This document shows positions 36,758 through 45,406 of a stretch of DNA of 64,000 bases, piece by piece. Within the stretch, counting starts at the first letter, position 1. Each line of letters starts with the position of its first letter. Under the pieces are notes generated by a model. It was not told the DNA's origin. It did not search any database and worked only from the letters and a program-made list of their open reading frames with translations. The DNA lies in the NCBI GenBank assembly GCA_965229545.1, contig OZ245887.1:992001-1056000 (forward strand), read 5' to 3'. A program made the translations under genes and the position numbers. Source of the DNA: Megaera sp965229545. GTDB taxonomy: Bacteria; Pseudomonadota; Alphaproteobacteria; Rickettsiales; Rickettsiaceae.

Positions 36758-37261
36758 ATGTTTAGTTTTAACAAGGAAAATATTAAAAAAGCCAAGGAAA
36801 TATTATCAAAGTATCCGGAGGGTAGGCAGAAAAGTGCTGTTCTCCCTCTTCTTGATTTAGCTCAAAGGCAAAATGGTGGATGGTTATCGGTAGAGGCTAT
36901 TGAATATGTGGCGGATTATATTTCAGAACCCTATATGAGGGTATACGAAGTTGCCTCATTTTATAGTATGTTTTATCTAAAACCGGTTGGTAAGTATCAT
37001 ATTCAAGTATGTGGTACTACTCCTTGCTGGCTTAAAGGAGCTGAGGATATCCTACAAACTTGCGAGAAACGTATAGGAATAAAATGTGGTAATACTTCGG
37101 CAGATGGTAGGTTTACTATTTCAGAAGTTGAATGCCTTGGAGCTTGTATAAATGCTCCTTTAATCCAAATAAATGATGACTACTATGAGGATTTAACTCC
37201 CGATAAAATGAGTGATATTATTGACAAATTATCTGAGAATAAAAATGAGCAAAAAAACTGA
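36758..37261 (+). CDS. nuoE: NADH-quinone oxidoreductase subunit E
   Basis: The 24-kDa subunit with a [2Fe-2S] cluster (N1a), 167 residues, thioredoxin-like fold. Ligands are visible as CGTTPC (Cys-x4-Cys) and CLGAC (Cys-x3-Cys), with the helical N-terminal part containing YPEGRQKSAVLPLLDLAQRQ. It is followed 23 bases downstream by a membrane-anchored protein of unknown role and not directly by nuoF. Confidence 0.96.
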   Translation: MFSFNKENIKKAKEILSKYPEGRQKSAVLPLLDLAQRQNGGWLSVEAIEYVADYISEPYMRVYEVASFYSMFYLKPVGKYHIQVCGTTPCWLKGAEDILQTCEKRIGIKCGNTSADGRFTISEVECLGACINAPLIQINDDYYEDLTPDKMSDIIDKLSENKNEQKN

Positions 37262-37284
37262 GTAAGGAAAAAATCCGAGATATT

Positions 37285-38058
37285 ATGGTTAGAATATTTG
37301 GCCTACTATTATCCATTTTATCTGATATTTTAGGCAAGGTCTTGTTATCCAGAAAAGCTTACATAACGTTGAAGGATTCTATAAAGTGCTGCGTTCTTTT
37401 AGGCCCTTCTGTAATTCAAAGAGGAACACTTGCTATAATTATGCTAATTTTAATTTCTTATTCTGCCTATTCTCATTATATAGCTGGTTTATTTACAGTT
37501 AATGAAAAAACTCATGAATTTACCAAATCTATTGGTGTTGGAAAATGTAGTGGCAACATAACTTATCCTGTACTTTATAATGTGGATCAAGAAATAATAG
37601 ATGAAATCAACCATGAAATAACTGATTTTGTCCATTCATATGCAATTTGTAATCAAGGTGATAGAAGCAATTTTTCGGTAAGCTTTGATTTGCCCTCATC
37701 TGGATCAGAAGATTATTTTAGTGTCATATGGATCACAAAAAAAAATAAAAAAACCTATCGTATTGATAGTTTAAACTTTGATATACACAACGCTGACCTA
37801 ATACAAATTGATGACATTTTTAATTCAATGAGTAGTGGTGTTTTTAAGGAAATAATAAAACTTTCTGAGGGACACTTAAAACCTGGCGATAACTGGGAAA
37901 AATTCCTGGATAAAATTGGTAAAAGAGATATACAGTATTATATCAAAAATGGGGAGTGGTATTTAATTTTTAACAGTTCTCCGTCTTTAGAGAGAACTGT
38001 TGAAGTTAAGATTCCACAATATTTTTTAGAAGGTGACGATGTTACAACAGCAAGATAA
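37285..38058 (+). CDS. Membrane-anchored protein of unknown function inside the nuo operon
   Basis: The 257-residue protein has one strong transmembrane segment (about residues 48-68, GTLAIIMLILISYSAYSHYI) after a basic N-terminal part, so residues 70-257 probably lie in the periplasm. This part resembles the DUF4163/DUF3298 fold seen in RsiV and PdaC-like proteins: KSIGVGKCSGNITYPVLYN, a central DYFSVIWITKKNKKTYRIDS and LNFDIHNADLIQIDDIFNS. Such domains bind ligands or peptidoglycan-like molecules. It lies 23 bases after nuoE and overlaps nuoF by 20 bases, so it is made with complex I; a link to complex I assembly is inference. Two cysteines (in GKCSG and AICNQ) could form a disulphide. Confidence 0.7.
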   Translation: MVRIFGLLLSILSDILGKVLLSRKAYITLKDSIKCCVLLGPSVIQRGTLAIIMLILISYSAYSHYIAGLFTVNEKTHEFTKSIGVGKCSGNITYPVLYNVDQEIIDEINHEITDFVHSYAICNQGDRSNFSVSFDLPSSGSEDYFSVIWITKKNKKTYRIDSLNFDIHNADLIQIDDIFNSMSSGVFKEIIKLSEGHLKPGDNWEKFLDKIGKRDIQYYIKNGEWYLIFNSSPSLERTVEVKIPQYFLEGDDVTTAR

Positions 38059-39310
38059 AATTTTTACTAACCTGTATAGGCAATATTCTCCTGAACTGAA
38101 ATCAGCAAAAATGCGTGGTGATTGGGATAATACCAAATCATTAATTGTCAAAGGACGTGATTGGATTGTTGAAGAGATCAAATTTTCTAGTCTAAGAGGT
38201 AGAGGCGGAGCCGGATTCTCTACTGGTATGAAATGGTCATTTATGCCCAAGAATTACCCAAAACCCTCTTACTTAGTAGTTAATGCTGATGAATCTGAAC
38301 CTGGAACTTGCAAAGATCGGGATATTCTTAGGTATGAGCCCCATAAACTTATAGAAGGGTGCTTACTTGCTTCGGTCGCAATAGGTGCTCATAGTTGTTA
38401 TATATATATAAGAGGCGAATTCTATAACGAAGCATTAGCTGTTCAAAGAGCAATAGACGAGGCTTACCAAGAAAAATTAATTGGTAAAAATGCTTGTGGT
38501 TCTGGCTATGATGTTAATATATATCTTCATAGAGGGGCAGGAGCTTATATTTGCGGAGAAGAAACAGCTCTACTTGAAAGTTTAAAAGGGAAAAAGGGAC
38601 AACCTAGGCTTAAGCCTCCTTTTCCTGCTGGGACTGGCTTATATGGATGTCCTACTACAATTAATAATGTAGAATCTATTGCCGTAGTACCAACAATTTT
38701 AAGGCGTGGAGCCTTATGGTTTGCGGCTATCGGTAAGCCAAATAATACCGGACCAAAATTATTTTGCATTTCAGGCCATGTTAATGCGCCGAAGAATGTA
38801 GAAGAAGCTATGGGAATTCCTTTAAAAGAACTAATTGAAAAACATGCTGGAGGCATTCGCGGTGGCTGGGATAATTTAAAAGCTGTAATTCCCGGTGGTT
38901 CCTCTGTACCGATGATTACAAAAGAAATATGCGAAACTGTTACGATGGATTTTGATTCTCTGCGCGGCGTTGGTTCAGGACTTGGTACAGGCGGGGTTAT
39001 AGTAATGGATAAATCAACTGATATAATTTACGCTATTGCTCGTTTAAGTAAATTTTACATGCACGAATCATGCGGTCAATGTACACCATGCCGAGAAGGT
39101 ACTGGTTGGATGTGGAGAATCATGATGCGCCTTTGTAAAGGCGAAGCTAACATCGAAGAAATTGATGAGTTGCTGGATATAAGCAAACAAATTGAGGGAC
39201 ATACAATTTGCGCTCTTGGCGATGCGGCTGCGTGGCCTATCCAAGGTTTAATTAGGCACTTTCGTCATGAAATTGAAGATAGAATCAAAAATTTTAAGAA
39301 ACTTGCTTAA
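38039..39310 (+). CDS. nuoF: NADH-quinone oxidoreductase subunit F
   Basis: The 51-kDa subunit that oxidises NADH through FMN and cluster N3. The ATG at 38039 is preferred over a GTG two codons earlier. The 423 residues show the NADH/FMN site RGRGGAGFSTGMKWSF, the FMN-binding NADESEPGTCKDRDI, GAGAYICGEETALLES and the [4Fe-4S] ligands ESCGQCTPCREGTGW plus HTICALGDAA. It overlaps the preceding gene by 20 bases. nuoG and later subunits are not found downstream, so complex I genes are split, as in other Rickettsiales. Confidence 0.97.
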   Translation: MLQQQDKIFTNLYRQYSPELKSAKMRGDWDNTKSLIVKGRDWIVEEIKFSSLRGRGGAGFSTGMKWSFMPKNYPKPSYLVVNADESEPGTCKDRDILRYEPHKLIEGCLLASVAIGAHSCYIYIRGEFYNEALAVQRAIDEAYQEKLIGKNACGSGYDVNIYLHRGAGAYICGEETALLESLKGKKGQPRLKPPFPAGTGLYGCPTTINNVESIAVVPTILRRGALWFAAIGKPNNTGPKLFCISGHVNAPKNVEEAMGIPLKELIEKHAGGIRGGWDNLKAVIPGGSSVPMITKEICETVTMDFDSLRGVGSGLGTGGVIVMDKSTDIIYAIARLSKFYMHESCGQCTPCREGTGWMWRIMMRLCKGEANIEEIDELLDISKQIEGHTICALGDAAAWPIQGLIRHFRHEIEDRIKNFKKLA

Positions 39311-39449
39311 ATAGATTAAGTGATCAGAGTTATACTTTTTAAAATGTCTAATAGCTAAAAATTCTGTGGGGTCTTTTTTGTTTTCTAAATCTATAATACA
39401 AATAATTACTATATCGCGTAAGTTAAAGAGGACTTCTTATGGATGGTTC

Positions 39450-40154
39450 TTAAAGCCCTCTTGCAAATAGCACGAGTATGTTTGGTAGGAGATTTTGCTG
39501 CCATTCAAAACAAAGTTCTTTTACCCAATTACCCTGAGTTTTACTGGCATCATTGAACCAATTACCGATAGATAATTGTACATATTTTGCTTCATCGGAT
39601 TTTAGCGGTTCTATAATTTCCAGCCCAAGCCATGGTGATTCCCGAAATTCTAAAATATGTCGACACCAAACCCCTCTGGGCCTGCTAAGCTCACAAACAA
39701 AACGTCTTAAATTTGGAGACTGATCGGTAAAGTGAACAAGATAGGAAATATTTTTAATTAAATCCTGCGCAAATTCTTTCCTTATAGCAAGCCAGGCCCA
39801 TTCTCTTACGCCTGAATTTTCATCTTCTGCTAGCCTTGTCATTAATTTTAATTTATCTTCGAAGGAAAAAGGTTGTTTAGCTAGAAGATAACAAGCAACA
39901 GACCTGACCAAATCTGACTTATGAGATGAAAGTTGTTCAAATTTTTTAAATCCAAATTGTTCATTTAAATTTGTAGCAATATGTTTTAATTTTTGCACTA
40001 TACCGATTCCGCTAGTAGGTTTGATATAATTAAAATCAGGAAAATTATTTTTTAATATCAGTTCTGGATCTAAAGCCAGGAACTCCATTAAATTCCTTGA
40101 TTCTATCTGGCCAGTATTTAATAGCTGTAGCCTTTCTGGAGAAATTTTTTTCAT
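39450..40154 (-). CDS. AlkD-like DNA alkylation repair protein
   Basis: HEAT-repeat protein of 234 residues resembling the AlkC/AlkD DNA glycosylase superfamily. Repeating helical pairs are visible in FEQLSSHKSDLVRSVACYLL, MTRLAEDENSGVREWAWLAI and later AKYVQLSIGNWFNDASKTQG. RRFVCELSRPRGVW precedes the catalytic-face region. These enzymes remove bulky or methylated purines. The start overlaps the stop of the methyltransferase gene ogt by 4 bases (ATGA-type junction), making a compact two-gene alkylation-repair unit. Confidence 0.8.
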   Translation of the reverse strand: MKKISPERLQLLNTGQIESRNLMEFLALDPELILKNNFPDFNYIKPTSGIGIVQKLKHIATNLNEQFGFKKFEQLSSHKSDLVRSVACYLLAKQPFSFEDKLKLMTRLAEDENSGVREWAWLAIRKEFAQDLIKNISYLVHFTDQSPNLRRFVCELSRPRGVWCRHILEFRESPWLGLEIIEPLKSDEAKYVQLSIGNWFNDASKTQGNWVKELCFEWQQNLLPNILVLFARGL

Positions 40155-40744
40155 TGTAATGCTTTAGTTTCCCAGTCGAGTAATTTCTTTTTTATTTCCT
40201 GTCCCCAGCGATATTTATTAATCTTGCCTGATTTTCTAATTACTCTATGGCAAGGGATTAAATAAGAAATATTATTCCTTGCTACTGCTGAAGCAACAGC
40301 CCTTGTTGAATTCTTATTACCGATGCGTTCTGCAAGTTCTTCATAGCAAATGGACTTGCCAAAATCTATTTCAGTTAGAGCATGCCAGATTTTTTCTTGA
40401 AATTCTGTTCCCTTTATTAATAATTGAATTTGAGTTTTACCTTCCTTAGCAAAAATTTTGGAAATTAACTTTACTGCTTCTTCATGATTTTCTTTAAAGC
40501 ACGCTTTAGGTAAAAGTTTTTTTAAATCAGATTGAGCAGTAATTAAATTACTTGAATTTTCGGTAAATGCTAAAAAGCAGATTAACACATTAGAATTATC
40601 GGAAATAGCCCAAGCAATAAAACATTTACCTACCGGGCTATTACAATTAGCGCCAACAAACACTTCAGAAAAATTTTTATTCTTCCCTGAGATAAGCGTT
40701 AAATTTAGTTTTAGCTCCTTCAATGATAAGTTTACTAACATCAC
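40151..40744 (-). CDS. ogt: Methylated-DNA-[protein]-cysteine S-methyltransferase
   Basis: Suicide enzyme that transfers alkyl groups from O6-alkylguanine to its own cysteine. The C-terminal domain shows EKIWHALTEIDFGKSICYEE, the helix-turn-helix RAVASAVARN and the active site LIPCHRVIRKSGKINKYRWG with catalytic Cys in PCHR. The longest frame (197 residues) overlaps pheT by 68 bases; the true start may be a GTG or TTG further in, so the N-terminus is uncertain. It is coupled to the alkD-like gene downstream and sits directly behind pheST. Confidence 0.92.
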   Translation of the reverse strand: MMLVNLSLKELKLNLTLISGKNKNFSEVFVGANCNSPVGKCFIAWAISDNSNVLICFLAFTENSSNLITAQSDLKKLLPKACFKENHEEAVKLISKIFAKEGKTQIQLLIKGTEFQEKIWHALTEIDFGKSICYEELAERIGNKNSTRAVASAVARNNISYLIPCHRVIRKSGKINKYRWGQEIKKKLLDWETKALQ

Positions 40745-43061
40745 TAATATCTTTTTCAGTTAGCGTCTTATTATCGTCCTGCATTGTTACCGAAATTGCA
40801 ATGGATTTTTTACCTTTCTCTATGTTGTCACCGATATAAATATCAAATAAACTAACGTTCTTGATCAAATTTTTATCCGCATTTCTAATAAAACTTAGGA
40901 TTTCACCGATCTTTTGTGACTCATTAATAATAAAAGCATAATCCCGTGTTACTGGTTGATAATCGGAAATTTTTAATTCAGGTCTTTTGCCAAATTTTTC
41001 CTTAGGTATCGGTAATTGCGCTAATTCAAGTTCAAATGCCATTACATCGTATTCAATATTGAATGTTTCTAATATTGATGGGTGAAGTTGCCCAAAATAA
41101 GCCAGAATATTTTTACCAAGAGCAACAGTACCTGAACGTGTTGGGTGGTAATAGTCCGGTGCTTCGCTTTTAATCTGGCATTTATCTAGATCGAGCCCAA
41201 CATAAGCAAAAATAGTTTCCAGATCTGCCTTTAAGTCAAAAATATTGACGTTTTGAAGGGGGGTATGGCAATTTTTTGGCAAATTAGAACCGATCGTGAT
41301 AGCAGCTACAGATTGAATAGGAATAATATTGTCTGCATCACGAAAAATAGGTCCTAATTCAAATAAACTTAAATTTTTATAAGATCGATTAATATTACTA
41401 GAGGCAATTTTTAGCAAATTAGGCAATATTGACGGTCTCATGTAATCAAGCTCTGCACTAATAGGATTTTGTATTATTAATTCTTCTTTTATTTCAGAGA
41501 ATAATTTAGCCTTTTTACTGTCCATGAAAGACCAACTTACTACTTCAGTATAACCATTACCTGCAAGCAGCCTTTTTATATCCATTAGCCTTTTTTGCTG
41601 GCGGTTAATAATTTTTTGCATAGTGCTGCCTGGAAGGGAAGCTAAAGGTATCTTATCATAACCGTATATTCTAACAATTTCTTCAACTATGTCTTCTTTA
41701 ATGGAGACATCATAACGCCAAGATGGAATAATAATATGTATTGTTTCCTTTTTATTTTTACAGCTAAATCCGAGCCTTTCTAAAATAGATATAATTTCTT
41801 CTACGCTTAAATTAAAACCAGTTCTGGAAGCAAAAAAATCAATAGGCAAATCAATGGTTCTAACTGGTACTTTATCACTGCCTGCCATTTTAAGGGCAGA
41901 AACTTCGCTGCCGCAAATTATTGATATTAAATGCGCAGCATAATTTAGAGCTTTTAAAGTAAACTCTTTGTCTACATGTCTCTCGAAACGATAGCGGGAA
42001 TCTGTATCAACCATAAGTTTCCTACCGGTACGAGCAATATATTTACTATTAAAACAAGCCGCTTCAAGCAGAATTCTAGTAGTATTTTTATTACAAGCAC
42101 TATTCTTACTGCCAATTATTCCCGCGAGGCAGTGTATTTCATGATCATCTTTTATTACTATATCATCATTGCCTAGTTCGTATTCTTTATCGTTCAGAGC
42201 CACAATTTTTTCGTGGGATTTCAAGCTATCTACTGTCAAATTTCCTTTTATTTTATCGGCATCATAAGCATGCATCGGTTGGCCAAAAGAATATGCTATA
42301 TAATTTGTAACATCAACTATAGCGGAAATAGAACCCACCCCAATATTCTCAAGATGCTGCCTTAACCATTTAGGGCTTTCTATATTTTTAAGATTCTTAA
42401 GTTCGTAAATGGCAAATAGTGGACATGCTTCCTGATTTAAAATATTAAGTTTGACATTTGAGGAAAAACTTTGTTTGATTTCTGGAATTTCCAGCTTCTT
42501 TAAAATGCCTACCCCAGCAGCGGCCAAGTCTCGTGCGATACCGTAAACTCCAAGACTATCAGCTCTATTTGGTGTTACATTAATATGTATTATTGGATCA
42601 TCAAGGTCAAAATACTTCGCAATTTTGTCTCCTATCTGTGCCTCCTCTGGTAGTTCTATTATACCGGATGAATCACCTTTTATGTTTAGTTCTTCTCTTG
42701 AACATAGCATGCCAGAACTATCTATACCACGGATCTTTGATTGTTTTATTTTAAAATTTCCGTTTGGAATAGTGGTACCGATTTTTGCAAGAACTACTTT
42801 AATACCGCTTCTTGCATTAGAAACCCCGCATACTATGCTAAGAATATCTGAGGCAATTTTTACTCTGCATACCTTTAACTTATGTGCATCGGGATGGGGA
42901 GTAGTTTCTAAAATTTGTGCTACTTCAAACTCTTCAAGTTCTGCTTTCCTATCAATAATTTCTTCTACTTCTAAACCAAGCATAGTTAAGCTCTTGGTTA
43001 TTTCTTCGATACTTGCCTCAGTCTCAAGAAAGGTTTTAAGCCACGATAAGGTAAATTTCAT
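40677..43061 (-). CDS. pheT: Phenylalanyl-tRNA synthetase beta subunit
   Basis: Large subunit (794 residues) of the heterotetrameric PheRS, with editing and tRNA-binding domains. The N-terminal EMAP-like domain has TTPHPDAHKLKVCRVKIA; B3/B4 editing region VTPNRADSLGVYGIARDLA and DVTNYIAYSFGQPMHAYDAD follow. B5 region and class II-like core contain IKEDIVEEIVRIYGYDKIP, and the C-terminal anticodon-binding domain has PVTRDYAFIINES. It overlaps pheS by 4 bases. Length and domain order are standard. Confidence 0.96.
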   Translation of the reverse strand: MKFTLSWLKTFLETEASIEEITKSLTMLGLEVEEIIDRKAELEEFEVAQILETTPHPDAHKLKVCRVKIASDILSIVCGVSNARSGIKVVLAKIGTTIPNGNFKIKQSKIRGIDSSGMLCSREELNIKGDSSGIIELPEEAQIGDKIAKYFDLDDPIIHINVTPNRADSLGVYGIARDLAAAGVGILKKLEIPEIKQSFSSNVKLNILNQEACPLFAIYELKNLKNIESPKWLRQHLENIGVGSISAIVDVTNYIAYSFGQPMHAYDADKIKGNLTVDSLKSHEKIVALNDKEYELGNDDIVIKDDHEIHCLAGIIGSKNSACNKNTTRILLEAACFNSKYIARTGRKLMVDTDSRYRFERHVDKEFTLKALNYAAHLISIICGSEVSALKMAGSDKVPVRTIDLPIDFFASRTGFNLSVEEIISILERLGFSCKNKKETIHIIIPSWRYDVSIKEDIVEEIVRIYGYDKIPLASLPGSTMQKIINRQQKRLMDIKRLLAGNGYTEVVSWSFMDSKKAKLFSEIKEELIIQNPISAELDYMRPSILPNLLKIASSNINRSYKNLSLFELGPIFRDADNIIPIQSVAAITIGSNLPKNCHTPLQNVNIFDLKADLETIFAYVGLDLDKCQIKSEAPDYYHPTRSGTVALGKNILAYFGQLHPSILETFNIEYDVMAFELELAQLPIPKEKFGKRPELKISDYQPVTRDYAFIINESQKIGEILSFIRNADKNLIKNVSLFDIYIGDNIEKGKKSIAISVTMQDDNKTLTEKDISDVSKLIIEGAKTKFNAYLREE

Positions 43062-44098
43062 CTGGTTAAACCTCCTGCAAGTGTTGGAATATCAAGTGCT
43101 GCAAAATTATAATGATTTAACCACCTAATATCCCCTTCAAAAAACTGCCTTAAATCTTTGATACCGTATTTTAGCATTGCAAAACGGTCCAGCCCCAGAC
43201 CAAAAGCAAAACCCTGATATTCTTTGGGATTAATCCCTACATTTTTTAAAACTTTTGGGTGTACCATTCCACAACCAAGTACTTCAAGCCATTTATTGTT
43301 CTTATCCATTTTAATATCAACTTCGGCAGAGGGTTCGGTAAAAGGGAAAAAACTTGGCCTAAATTGAACTTCAATATCGGTATTTTCAAAAAAACTTCTA
43401 ATAAAATCGGTAATTACATATTTTAAGTGACCCATGTGAATGTTTTTATCTATCACTAATCCTTCAATTTGATGAAACATCGGTGTATGGGTCATATCCC
43501 AATCTGCGCGATAAACCCTGCCATGAGCTATAAAACGAAAGGGAGGTTTGTCCTTTTCCATTGTTCTAATCTGAATAGGAGAGGTCTGAGTCCTAAGGAG
43601 TTTTGTTTTATCAGATGTTTGTTTTAAGTAAAAAGTATCGTGCATTTGTCTAGCGGGATGATTCTCATCGATATTTAGAGCAGTAAAGTTATACCAATCA
43701 TCTTCTATATCTGGCCCATCTTTAACTTCGAATCCATATTTGGAAAATACCTGAATCAATTCCTCAAGGCATTGAGTAATAGGATGAATACTTCCTTTCT
43801 TAATAGGTTTTGCTGGAATTGTAAGGTCTATTCCTTCTTTTTTAAACCTTACATTTAATTCTTTTTCTTCTAGAATCTTGCTTCTTTTATCTAGTAATTC
43901 TTGAATTTGCTCTTTGGCTTTATTAATTTTTTGTCCACGTACTTTTCTGTCATCCGTAGCTAATTGTCCTAATTTTTTCATTTCTTCAGTTATAAAACCG
44001 GATTTACCAAGATATAGAACTTTGACTTGCTGTAAATTATCTGAGTTTTCAGCAAGTTCTATGGCTTTTTTCGCAGAAATTACTATTTCTTCCAGCAT
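43058..44098 (-). CDS. pheS: Phenylalanyl-tRNA synthetase alpha subunit
   Basis: Catalytic subunit of PheRS, 346 residues. An N-terminal coiled coil (about 1-85) is followed by class II motifs: TSPIQIRTMEKDKPPFR and RVYRADWDMTHTPMFHQIEG (motif 2), EVLGCGMVHPKVL and the motif 3 sequence GLGLDRFAMLKYGIKDLRQF. The first gene of pheST; a 321-base spacer separates it from the divergent rpsB. Confidence 0.96.
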   Translation of the reverse strand: MLEEIVISAKKAIELAENSDNLQQVKVLYLGKSGFITEEMKKLGQLATDDRKVRGQKINKAKEQIQELLDKRSKILEEKELNVRFKKEGIDLTIPAKPIKKGSIHPITQCLEELIQVFSKYGFEVKDGPDIEDDWYNFTALNIDENHPARQMHDTFYLKQTSDKTKLLRTQTSPIQIRTMEKDKPPFRFIAHGRVYRADWDMTHTPMFHQIEGLVIDKNIHMGHLKYVITDFIRSFFENTDIEVQFRPSFFPFTEPSAEVDIKMDKNNKWLEVLGCGMVHPKVLKNVGINPKEYQGFAFGLGLDRFAMLKYGIKDLRQFFEGDIRWLNHYNFAALDIPTLAGGLTR

Positions 44099-44218
44099 CT
44101 TAAAACACTCAAAATATTGAATTGCTCATAAGAATAAAGCATTTTAGCTAAAATTACAAGGTACGGCTTTAATATTTAATACCAGTTATTTTAGCTTAAA
44201 AGTGTGAATAAAATCTTC

Positions 44219-44247
44219 TTGAACAGAACTATAAGGTAATGTATATT
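44219..44247 (+). promoter_or_regulatory. Sigma-70 promoter of rpsB-tsf
   Basis: TTGAAC at 44219-44224, a 17-base spacer and TATATT at 44242-44247. The inferred start near 44254 gives a leader of about 165 bases before rpsB. Confidence 0.65.
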
Positions 44248-44253
44248 ACAGTG

Positions 44254-44419
44254 TTGTCGGTAGAAATACTGGCCTCAGATAGCAGCCCATTAATGGGGTT
44301 ACGTTGTCTAAAACTTTTTAAAATTCACACGTATCATGAATGCTTTGTTAGTCCAAAATTATTTTGGGATCTATAGCTGATACGGAGGTTTAAACTAACA
44401 ATATTGGAGATAAAATATA
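44254..44419 (+). promoter_or_regulatory. Long rpsB leader, possible autoregulatory RNA
   Basis: About 165 untranslated bases between the predicted start and the rpsB ATG. It contains the short hairpin CCCATTAATGGG (44289-44300) and a GATACGGAGG stretch (44380-44389) upstream of the GGAG-type ribosome site. Ribosomal protein S2 represses rpsB-tsf through the leader in other proteobacteria; the same is inferred here from length and position only. Confidence 0.4.
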
Positions 44420-45379
44420 ATGTCTGACTTACCTAAAGTAAGCATTAGTGATTTGCTAAATGCTGGTATACATTTTGGCCATAAAGCTTCACGCTGGAAT
44501 CCTAAAATGGAACCGTATATTTACGGAATAAAAGATAACGTACATATAATTGATCTACAACAAACCGTACCTTTACTACAAATAGCTTTAAAGAAAATTT
44601 ATGAAACGGTAAAAAATAACGGTAAGGTACTATTTGTAAGTAGTAAAGTACAAGCTACGGAACTAATAGCTGAGTATACCCAGAAATGTGATCAATATTA
44701 CATTAATCACAGATGGCTTGGTGGAATTTTAACTAACTGGAGCACCATTTCCAAGTCAATAAAAAAACTAGATAGTATTGAAAAAACTCTTGGTAATCCA
44801 GAGGATTTAGAAAACTATACAAAAAAAGAACTTTTAGATTTGACACGCAAAAAAGAAAAGCTGGTTAGGTCTTTTTCTGGTATCAGAAATATTGGCGGCC
44901 GTCCTGACTTGGTTGTAATTATTGATACAAATAAAGAGCACTTAGCTATAAAAGAAGCTGTAAAATTAAATATTCCGATAGTTGCAGTAGTAGATAGCAA
45001 TTCCGATCCTGATAATATCGATTTTCCAATACCTGGTAATGATGATGCGATAAGGTCAATCAGGCTGTATTGCAGTTTATTTGCTGATGCTGCATTAGCT
45101 GGAATACAGGATTCTCTAAAGAATTCCGGGGTAGATGTGGGAGCTTCTCTTTCAGCAAAATCGGAGAAAGATTTGGGAGGAGTGAAAAAAATTGAAAAAA
45201 CTGCCAAGGTTTCTAAAGCAAAAGCCGCATCTAAAGGTATTCCTGTAGAGCTAAAGGCTGCAGAAAAAAATAATATGGATGAAGTGGAAAAATCTGCAAA
45301 AAAAGTGGTGAAACCGAAACCTCCAGTTGCAAAAACTACAAAAAGCAAAGCTACAGCGAGTGGTTCGGTAGCACAATAA
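44420..45379 (+). CDS. rpsB: 30S ribosomal protein S2
   Basis: S2 binds late to the 30S subunit near S1. The 319-residue protein starts with ISDLLNAGIHFGHKASRWNP and holds HRWLGGILTNWSTISKSIKK and SGIRNIGGRPDLVVIIDTNK, all S2 hallmarks. The core ends near residue 235; the remaining 80 residues are a low-complexity Ala/Lys/Pro-rich tail, longer than in E. coli S2 (241 residues) and of a kind seen in Rickettsiales. tsf follows 27 bases later, the usual partner. Confidence 0.96.
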   Translation: MSDLPKVSISDLLNAGIHFGHKASRWNPKMEPYIYGIKDNVHIIDLQQTVPLLQIALKKIYETVKNNGKVLFVSSKVQATELIAEYTQKCDQYYINHRWLGGILTNWSTISKSIKKLDSIEKTLGNPEDLENYTKKELLDLTRKKEKLVRSFSGIRNIGGRPDLVVIIDTNKEHLAIKEAVKLNIPIVAVVDSNSDPDNIDFPIPGNDDAIRSIRLYCSLFADAALAGIQDSLKNSGVDVGASLSAKSEKDLGGVKKIEKTAKVSKAKAASKGIPVELKAAEKNNMDEVEKSAKKVVKPKPPVAKTTKSKATASGSVAQ

Positions 45380-45406
45380 TTTTAAATATTTTTCGAGAGG
45401 AATATA

